This document shows, piece after piece, positions 56,502 through 64,000 of a stretch of DNA of 64,000 nucleotides. The translations under genes and the position numbers were made by a program. The DNA is taken from NCBI GenBank assembly GCA_001600095.1, contig BCIX01000001.1, positions 310,001 through 374,000 on the forward strand, given 5' to 3'. Source of the DNA: Bullera alba. Taxonomy: Eukaryota > Basidiomycota > Tremellomycetes > Tremellales > Bulleraceae. The notes under the pieces were generated by a model. It worked only from the letters and a program-made list of their open reading frames with translations. It searched no databases and was not told the DNA's origin. Every line of letters begins with the position of its first letter. The stretch's first letter is position 1.

Positions 56502-59500
56502 ATGGCTTCCGAGATGGATGTGGATTCCGTCGTGCTGGGAGACTCTAGTGAGTATGCGTCCATGAAAGGGCATTGTGACTGTGGTGCTGATGTCTTTATT
56601 AGTCGACGGTGAGCTGGTTCAGGCGCGGGAACAGGTTGATGTAGCAGCTGATCAATCCGTAATCAGAGGGTCTCTACTCTCGTCAACTGTATGTACCGTC
56701 CCTCTTTGTGGTGTCCAGTGTCTGTGCTGACGATATTGACGCTCAGGTATGTCCTTGGTCATGAGGGTGAGCTACAAAGAGTGATCAACTTGGTCTAGCT
56801 GACTCTGAGCAGCTATGAAGAAGATGGCCGCGTCCAACGTCTTGATCGTTGGTATGAAGGGATTGGGTGTAGAGATCGGTATGTCAGCTTTGGTCAACGC
56901 TCGGAATCTAGCTGATCCACGGCCGCAGCCAAAAATGTTGCTCTTGCCGGTGTCAAGTCAGTGACTATCTACGACCCTGCGCCAACAGAGATCGCCGATC
57001 TGGGTACCCAGGTGAGCTGATCCTGATCTGGAGCCTGTGGAATCCAAGCTGACTCGCCGTGTACAGTTCTTCCTCCGGAAAGAGGATGTAGGAAAGCCTC
57101 GAGGAGAGGTCACTCAACCCCGACTGGCCGAGCTGAATAGCTACGTTCCTATCAAATTGCTAGAGGGCTCGGGAGAGATCACCCCGGAGATGGTCTCTCC
57201 ATATCAGGTGAGTCTCCTTATCAACGAGGCATTTGTATTTCCCGCTGATAACAGTTCTAGATGGTCGTCTTGACGAACGCGACGATCGCTAAGCAAGTCG
57301 AGATCAACGAGTTCTGTCGAGAGAAGGGTATCTATTTCACTTCGGCAGATGTAAGGGGTCTCTTCGGGTGAGAGCTATCGAGCCTGGATTAATGGCACCA
57401 GCTCATGTGTTTCTCAGCTCTGTCTTCAATGACTTCGGAAAAGACTTTGCCTGTGTCGATGCGACTGGAGAGAACCCTCAGTCCGGTATGATCGTTCATG
57501 TCGAAGAGGTGAGTCAGCTGGTCGACAATCGAAGGACCATGAGCTGATCGGGCTGCAGAGCGAAGACGCCCTAGTCACCTGTTTGGACGAGACGCGGCAT
57601 GGCCTCGAGGACGGAGACTACGTGACGTTCTCCGAGGTCAAGGGAATGGAGGGGCTGAATGGCCAGGAGCCAAGGAAGATTAGCGTCAAAGGTGAGCAGG
57701 GCGTCAGAGGAAATTCATGGCCTTATATTGACCCCCGGCAGGCCCCTACACCTTTACGATCGGAAACACCACCGGCCTGGGGACGTACAAGACTGGAGGA
57801 CTGTTTACCCAAGTCAAGATGCCTAAGATCCTGCAATTCGTGAGCTATGACGATCTGATTGAACTACGACGAAGTAGCTGACGAACCCCCAGAAATCGCT
57901 CAAGGAGACTATCGAGTCGCCAGAATTCTTCATTACCGACTTTGCCAAATGGGACCGCCCAGCAACTCTTCATGCTGGTTTCCAGGCGCTCTCCGCATTC
58001 TACGACACGGCCAAACACCTCCCACGCCCGCGCAACTCGGCCGATGCATCGCAAATCATCGCCTTGGCTAAAGACATCCACCAGAGGTCAGGTGGCGAGG
58101 GCGACCTAGATGAGAAGGTTCTAGAGGCTTTGTCCTTCCAAGCCACCGGAGATCTATCGCCCATGGTCGCTGTGATTGGAGGATTCGTCGCTCAAGAGGT
58201 TCTCAAGGCATGTTCTGCCAAGTTCCACCCCATGCAGCAGAACATGTACCTCGACTCACTCGAGTCGTTGCCCAAAGAGCTGCCCACGGAGGAGGACTGC
58301 CAGCCGCTCAATACTCGGTACGACGGTCAGATTGCCGTCTTTGGAAAGAAGTTCCAGGACAAGATCGCTTCGGTCAAGCAATTCTTGGTGGGATCTGGAG
58401 CTATTGGGTGCGAGATGCTCAAGAACTGGAGTATGATGGGTTTGGCCACAGGTCAGGACGGTGTCATCCACGTGACCGACCTCGACACCATTGAGAAGAG
58501 TAATTTGAACCGACAGTTCCTGTTCCGAGCTAAGGATGTCGGCAAGTTCAAGGCAGAGTCGGCGGCTGCTGCCGTTGCGGAGATGAACCCGGAGCTCAAG
58601 GGGAAGATCATCGCCCATCAGGACCGTGTGGGCCCAGAGACCGAGCGTGAGTGGTTACGTGTATCTAGTTGATCAGTGCTGACTAGTTTCGCTCAGAGAC
58701 ATACGGTGACGACTTCTTCGCTGCCCTGGACGGTGTCACGAACGCCCTCGACAACGTCATGGCTAGTGAGTAGAAGGAAAGAGATATACCAGGAAGAGAG
58801 CTGAATGTCCCTTCTAGGACAATACATGGACAGGCGATGTGTCTTCTACCAGAAACCACTGCTCGAGTCGGGTACTCTGGGTACCAAGGCCAACACCCAG
58901 GTCGTCATTCCTTTCCTGACAGAGTCGTACTCGTCGTCACAGGACCCACCTGAGAAGTCCATCCCAAGTTGTACGGTGAAGAACTTCCCGAACGCGATCG
59001 AGCACACTATCCAGGTAAGCTGGTGCCGGGTTTCCGGGAGTGGTTCTGACCGTCCATTCTGTGTAGTGGGCTCGAGAAGCGTTCGATGCGCTGTACGTCA
59101 ACCCGCCAACCACGGTCAATTTGTACCTCTCCCAGCCGAACTTTGTCGAGACGACCCTCAAGTCCGGTGGTCAGCACCACGAGCAGCTCAAGCAGATCGA
59201 AAAGTACCTCGTGAAAGAGCGACCAACGACGTTTGCGCAGTGCATCGAGTGGGCGAGGCTGCAGTACGAGACCGACTATGTCAACGAGATCAAGCAGTTG
59301 TTGTACAACTTGCCCAAGGACCAGGTAAGTGGTGTCTCTAAGACTCTGTGAGCTCGATCGGTACTGATCGGGGTGACAGGTCAATTCGAACGGAACGCCT
59401 TTCTGGTCGGGACCCAAGCGAGCTCCGGACGCTCTGAAGTTCAACATCGACGACGTGAGTGATGTCAGCGCAATTACGCGGAGCGTGCTGATAGAGTTGT

Positions 59501-60586
59501 AGGCACTGGACATGTCGTATGTCATTGCTGGAGCCAACCTCCACGCCTTCAACTACGGCCTCAAAGGAGAGAGAGATCCAGCGGTGTTCAGGAAGGTCAT
59601 TGAGAGCATGAACATTCCAGAGTTCACGCCAAGGAGCGGCGTCAAGATCCAGGTCAACGAGAACGAGCCCGTTCCTCAGGACAACGAGGGTGAGTGCTGT
59701 GATTAGCAAGCGAGTATACGCTAAACTGTATCCACCATAGACGAGGATGTCGACGCGATCGTCGCTTCGCTCCCTTCGCCTTCGTCTTTGGCCGGATTGA
59801 GACTCGCTCCTGTCGACTTTGAGAAGGATGACGACACGAACCACCACATCGACTTCATCACCGCCGCGTCTAACTTGCGAGCTGCCAACTACGGCATTAC
59901 CCAAGCGGATAGGCACAAGACGAAGTTGATTGCTGGAAAGATCATCCCTGCCATCGCGACGACGACTGCCCTCGCCGTCGGACTCGTCTGTCTCGAGCTG
60001 TACAAGGTGAGTGGTAAATCCTCCTAGGGTCAAATCGCCAACTGACGTTGTTCGCCCAGATCATCGACGGCAAGAACCAGCTTGAGGATTACAAGAACGG
60101 ATTCGTCAACCTCGCTCTGCCATTCTTCGGCTTCTCCGAGCCCATCGCCGCTGTCAAGCAGAAGGTGAGTAGCTCAACCTAGATGACCAAGAGTATGGGT
60201 TGACCCTCCCGCAGTACGGCGAGGTCGAGTGGACGCTCTGGGACCGATTCGAGCTCAAAGACAACCCAACTCTGCAAGAGTTCCTCGACTGGTTCAAGAA
60301 CACGCACAAGCTCGAGGTGCAAATGGTCTCCCAGGGCGTTTCGATGTTGTGGTCCGCCTTTGTCCCTGCGAAGAAGGTCAGTTTTACGTGTCGACTGATG
60401 ATGACTACCACGCTAAATGCTGCTTTGCAGACCGCGGACAGGCTCAACATGCGAATGAGCGATCTAGTCGAGCACGTCAGCAAGAAGCCCATCCCGTCCT
60501 GGACGAAGAACCTGCTAGTCGAGGTCATGGTGAATGACGAAGATGATGAGGATGTCGAAGTGCCTTATTGCCTGGTACACATCTAG
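56502..60586 (+). CDS. UBA1: Ubiquitin-activating enzyme E1
   Basis: Activates ubiquitin with ATP and loads it onto E2s. Twenty-one exons: 56502-56547, 56603-56608, 56667-56688, 56747-56766, 56813-56878, 56929-57011, 57067-57207, 57261-57367, 57418-57508, 57559-57691, 57742-57839, 57893-58646, 58697-58765, 58818-59014, 59067-59324, 59380-59454, 59503-59689, 59741-60006, 60060-60164, 60215-60376 and 60431-60586; 1013 residues. Motifs: [14 protein letters not shown], inactive adenylation half [16 protein letters not shown], active ATP site [16 protein letters not shown] (about 438), catalytic Cys597 in [18 protein letters not shown], and the C-terminal ubiquitin-fold domain ([17 protein letters not shown]). 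Exon 2 is 6 nt (TCGACG) and completes Ile16-Asp17-Glu18, the conserved IDEG before LYSR. Confidence 0.97.
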
Positions 60587-60843
60587 ATTGGTCTGAGGGG
60601 ATGAGTGTATCAGAAGTTGATATCGGTCTGTGATATGGTAGAGAGGGTATGCATTCCTCGTACGAAAGGCTGTATGAGAGAGAGCGAGTGGATGATTCGA
60701 TGCCGAGAGACCGGGAATGAAAGATGCCGGTTGTCATTCTGGCGGGGTTTTACCACGACCGTCACCTTCACCTCTCAACGCATTGTCAACTGCTCCGCCC
60801 GACAGTCTGTCTGACACTATTGCCTTGTTCGCCTCCCGCCACC

Positions 60844-62589
60844 ATGAGAGCCTTCCAGATCGCTAAGCACGCTCACCCTCGGGAGATCAAAGTGTGAGTA
60901 CGGTTACCTGGTTGCCCAGTTCAGGCGGACTCCAGGGTCGAAAGTTATCGTCGACTTGGCTGTCTGCGCTACGACCGCGTACAGACCACTTTGATCTCAG
61001 CATAGCAGGTATATGGGGCTGATATCTGCGACTTTATCTTAGGAGCGACAACGTCGCCGTACCTAAACCCAAGAAGAACGAGGTATTGGTCAAAGTCCAA
61101 GCTGCCGGTCTGAACTTTTTCGAGTGAGCCACGAGGAGCTGCCGGATGTCTAAGTGTCATCTGATGACTGACCCTCTCTTCTGCACAGTATTCTCCAAGC
61201 GCAGGGAAAGTACCAAAGTGAGCATACGATCAGATACTCCCATAACGTGGCTTCATCTGACATACTGTAGCCCAGCCGCCACATCCATACATCCTCGGCT
61301 GCGAGTTCTCCGGTGTGATCGCCCAAGACTCGCCTATCCCCGAGGGCAGCCCTTATCAGCGGGGAGGTATGTCTGCTCGAGACCAAGATACGTATCCCTA
61401 GAGCGAAGCTGACACCCTCGTGTACAGACAGAGTGCTGGGATATGGGCAGGGCGCTTATGCGGAATACATGGCCGTAGATCCGAATTTCCTGATTCCCAT
61501 TCCTGACGCTTTGTCCTACGAAGAAGCGTCGGTGGTGTCCTTGTGAGCATGTCCCGTAATAGAAGAACCATAGGAGAGATGCTGATGCTCGTTGGCCAAT
61601 AGGACCTACACGACTTCGTACTCGGGTATCGTATACCGCGGTCGTGCTAAGAAGGGTGGGTGGTGGTCGAGAGGGCTAGACGCTGATCATCAGGCGACTG
61701 GGTGCTTGTGCATGCTGGAGCTGGTGGAGTGGGACTAGCTGCTTGTCAGATAGCCAAGAGTGAGCCGCAGTGTCCATTGAATATGCTGCATATGAGAGCT
61801 GATGCAGCTCGTATTAGGTATCGGGTGTAAGGTTATAGCGACTGCTGGTTCTGAGGAGAAACGGAGGATATGTATCGAGCGAGCGGGTGTCGACGCCGCC
61901 GTAGACTACGGCAAGAAGGACTGGCAAGTGCGTGAAGGAGTAACATCAACCAAGCGATCAACTGACAGAGAGCCTGTGTAATAGAAAGAGGTCATGAAGA
62001 TCACTGGAGGTCACGGTGTCGATGTGGTGTATGATCCAGTAGGTGAGTCAAGAGATGGGTATCGTGGCAGTGCGATAGGCAAAGACAGGATTGATGAGTC
62101 ACATAGGCATGCTCATCCCGACTTTGAAATGCGTCGCTTGGAACTCGAGACTGGTCGTCGTCGGTTTCGCAGCTGGGACGATCGAGAAGGTGAGGGAGAG
62201 GCGAGAGCGTGAAGAAAGAGGGAAACCAAAACTGACTACGTCTCTTTGCAATGTCCAGATTCCGGCCAATCTGCTGTTACTAAAACAAGCCAGTGTCGTT
62301 GGGCTGTACTGGGGAGGCAATATGAGTAAGTCCACTCACCTTCGTACGACGAATTCGTGCTGACCGTACGATTCTAGCTAAAGACATGGGACACGCTATG
62401 AAAGTGATAGGAGAGGTTCTGGAGATGTTCTCCTCGGGCAAAATGAAGCCGATCCTCTATGATCCGATCTATGATGGATTGGAAAACGTCTCGACGGGGC
62501 TGATCGATCTGGAGAATAGGAAGACGTGGGGTAAGGGTGTTATTCGAATTGCGAAGAGTGACAAAGAGGCTACTCGGGCAAAGTTGTAG
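60844..62589 (+). CDS. Zinc-less quinone oxidoreductase (MDR), AKL end
   Basis: Medium-chain dehydrogenase/reductase of the NADPH:quinone reductase (zeta-crystallin-like) group. Exons 60844-60893, 61043-61123, 61189-61217, 61271-61366, 61428-61542, 61603-61655, 61694-61759, 61818-61927, 61985-62042, 62107-62189, 62259-62325 and 62378-62589; 339 residues. Motifs: VKVQAAGLNFFDILQAQGKY, HPYILGCEFSGVI, GYGQGAYAEYM and the NADPH fold GDWVLVHAGAGGVGLAACQIAK. There are no zinc-binding Cys clusters. The C-terminus ATRAKL matches a PTS1 peroxisomal signal (A/S-K-L). Substrate is unknown; nitroalkane or enoyl-thioester reductase activity is also found in this group. Intron 1 is 149 nt, long for the region. 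Confidence 0.88.
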
Positions 62590-62777
62590 TACGAAGAGCT
62601 GGATGTAGGACGTAGGTCATGCCATAAGTTGTCATCAGGGTGCAACACATGGTGTAGGTCGTTATGTCTTATTGAGGCTGTCTGACAGGTGTTCGGTACT
62701 ACAGAAGCTCTACAGCTCGCAAGCTCGACAGTTGCTGTCTTTCGGCTTTGAATGGACGAGAGGTGGACGGTCGCCTC

Positions 62778-63420
62778 TTAAGCCTTGGCCTTGATCATAT
62801 CGTTGATAACGTCGACTTTGCCTGCCATCGCGGCCCACTGATTTTCATAAGCTGTCGTACAGTGAAAACTGCTTGTAAAACATACCTGCTCCGAAGTCAG
62901 GGATACGCCCTTTTTGCCTGGCTTCATCTCGCCGTCTTTGTCCTTGTAGTACTGCTACGAGTCAGCTTCGATCGCTCCTCTCGCGTGGGAGATCAGCTGG
63001 ACTGACCTCGCGTATATCTATCAACGTCTTGCCCTTGAAGGAACGGACAGTCACTCTACGGGTGTCGGAGAGCTGGGATGGAGTCAGCCAAGACGATCCT
63101 GGTATGTTTCGTAGGTTGAGGGGTGATAGACTTACTTTGAGATACTGATCTCCTTCTTCGTTCTTCGATACTTCGCCTTCATCCTTCTCCTCGGAAGCTT
63201 CCTTCTAAGCAGAGAAGATATCAGGGACATCGCTCTTTCCGTGCTCCAGGTGATCGATCCACTTACCGCCGCGGCCTTGGGCTTGGTTTCACGCTTCTTC
63301 ACCTGCAGCTTGACCTGGCACTATAAGTGAGCTAGCTGGCTCTGCGGGACATTCGGCTTTGATTTAGCTCACGTCTTCGTCTTCTGACTCTGATTCTGCT
63401 ACTCGCTTCTTGGCTGGCAT
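62778..63420 (-). CDS. SUB1: PC4/Sub1-type transcriptional coactivator
   Basis: Sub1/PC4 binds single-stranded DNA at promoters and aids RNA polymerase II initiation. Exons 63420-63373, 63320-63267, 63204-63136, 63072-63007, 62951-62886 and 62837-62778 give 120 residues. An N-terminal basic/acidic region (MPAKKRVAESESEDED, then KKRETKPKAAA) precedes the DNA-binding domain [56 protein letters not shown]; the R-x-V-x-V-x-x-F and [16 protein letters not shown] signatures are intact. All five introns fall between codons (phase 0). Convergent with the quinone oxidoreductase (188 bp between stops). Confidence 0.95.
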
Positions 63421-64000
63421 TGTGTATGGCGATGCGAGTTGGCGAAAGGATGAACATTACTTAGTCTCAACCTGTCTCAACACTCGGCGACAACACCGCG
63501 GCAACCTGCAAAATAGGTGACGTCTCATAGTCTGGGGCTCCGTGTGTAGCAAGTTGTCCCACGTGGCACGTGGCTATTCCCTTCAGTACATCCTCGATTC
63601 CTCGCGGCGAAGCGAGAAGCATTGAAGTCACAGCACAGTCTCGTCATGCACATGCAGCTTGCATGACGAGTATCGACCTGCCGTTGAACACGCTGCCTCT
63701 CTCTCGCCGTTCTTACCGTGCGGTCACTCACCAAAGGCATGCCCACACATGCACGACATGCGACGTCGGATCTCCGGCGACTGGGACGAAGGTTCTGGAT
63801 CTATCATCTCGGACAGAGCCTCTCCGAGCTGGAGCCATCAAACACACAGCATCCATCAGTGATGAAAGCAGCGGAGCCTGGTCTCCACTTGGGAGTAAGT
63901 AGCACTTCGGACATGACAGATAGCGTCGGGATGGAGATGACAGGAGGGTGCTCGACTAGATCCACGAGGATAAGGCTCGATCACCAACGAGTACGTGCTA
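63421..64000. promoter_or_regulatory. SUB1 upstream region to right edge
   Basis: A 580-bp stretch to the end of the window. It holds the SUB1 promoter; the final 100 bp may belong to a gene beyond the edge. No complete gene is seen. Confidence 0.35.

Noticed and set aside
56502..60586. A functional protein-turnover gene cluster (PAC4, PI31, UBA1 in one window).
   Set aside because: The genes are tens of kilobases apart with unrelated genes between; chance co-location is the simpler view.

Overview
The window is a gene-dense, intron-rich fungal nuclear segment. Short introns (mostly 40-75 nt, GTRNGN donors, CTGAC or CTAAC branch points just before YAG), heavy use of CGA for Arg, and the gene set (ERG24, the Kei1 subunit of IPC synthase, PCL-type cyclin, Set3C-type SNT1) point to a basidiomycete yeast-like fungus, most likely a tremellomycete (Cryptococcus/Kwoniella/Trichosporon relatives). 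This assignment is inferred from gene structure and protein character, not from a database search.

Layout. 1-14.7 kb: sterol C14-reductase (cut by the left edge), mitochondrial citrate synthase, Dom34/Pelota, Kei1, ribosomal protein uS3, a PAC4-like proteasome chaperone, an acidic nuclear-type protein, a Tim17/TIMMDC1-like membrane protein, an ALKBH2-like DNA dioxygenase and two small membrane proteins. 14.7-16.3 kb is gene-poor. 16.3-31.3 kb: an SNT1/NCoR corepressor with two SANT domains, an MBL-fold-like protein, two tandem DHA2-type MFS transporters with superimposable exon patterns, and a NUDCD1-like protein. 31.7-44.2 kb: a Ser/Pro-rich unknown, NAD-glycerol-3-phosphate dehydrogenase, a 5'-nucleotidase-like HAD protein, a PCL-type cyclin, a UPF0643-like protein and a PI31-like proteasome regulator. 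44.2-45.8 kb is gene-poor and repeat-rich. 45.8-64 kb: an acidic unknown, two neighbouring CxxCGxxFC mini-proteins, a mitochondrial PP2C (PTC5-like), Sec61 gamma, COQ5, a GPI-anchored glycoprotein, ubiquitin E1 UBA1 (21 exons), a quinone oxidoreductase ending in AKL, and PC4/Sub1.

The genes are mainly independent housekeeping units, not one pathway. Themes that recur are protein turnover (PAC4, PI31, UBA1, Dom34, NUDCD1), mitochondrial metabolism (CIT1, PTC5, COQ5, Tim17-like) and lipids (ERG24, KEI1).

The most unusual signals are: (1) a 3-nt microexon in the ALKBH2-like gene and a 6-nt microexon in UBA1, each needed to restore a conserved residue or tripeptide; (2) two GC-AG introns (KEI1, GPD); (3) a last intron in the GPI-protein gene whose donor carries a stop codon, so retention would remove the anchor signal; (4) many short tandem duplications with a period of exactly 10 bp, concentrated in the non-coding gaps. 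No CRISPR arrays, rRNA, tRNA, transposon ORFs or viral genes were recognised. Exon boundaries come from reading splice signals and protein continuity by eye; every complete multi-exon model sums to a multiple of three.
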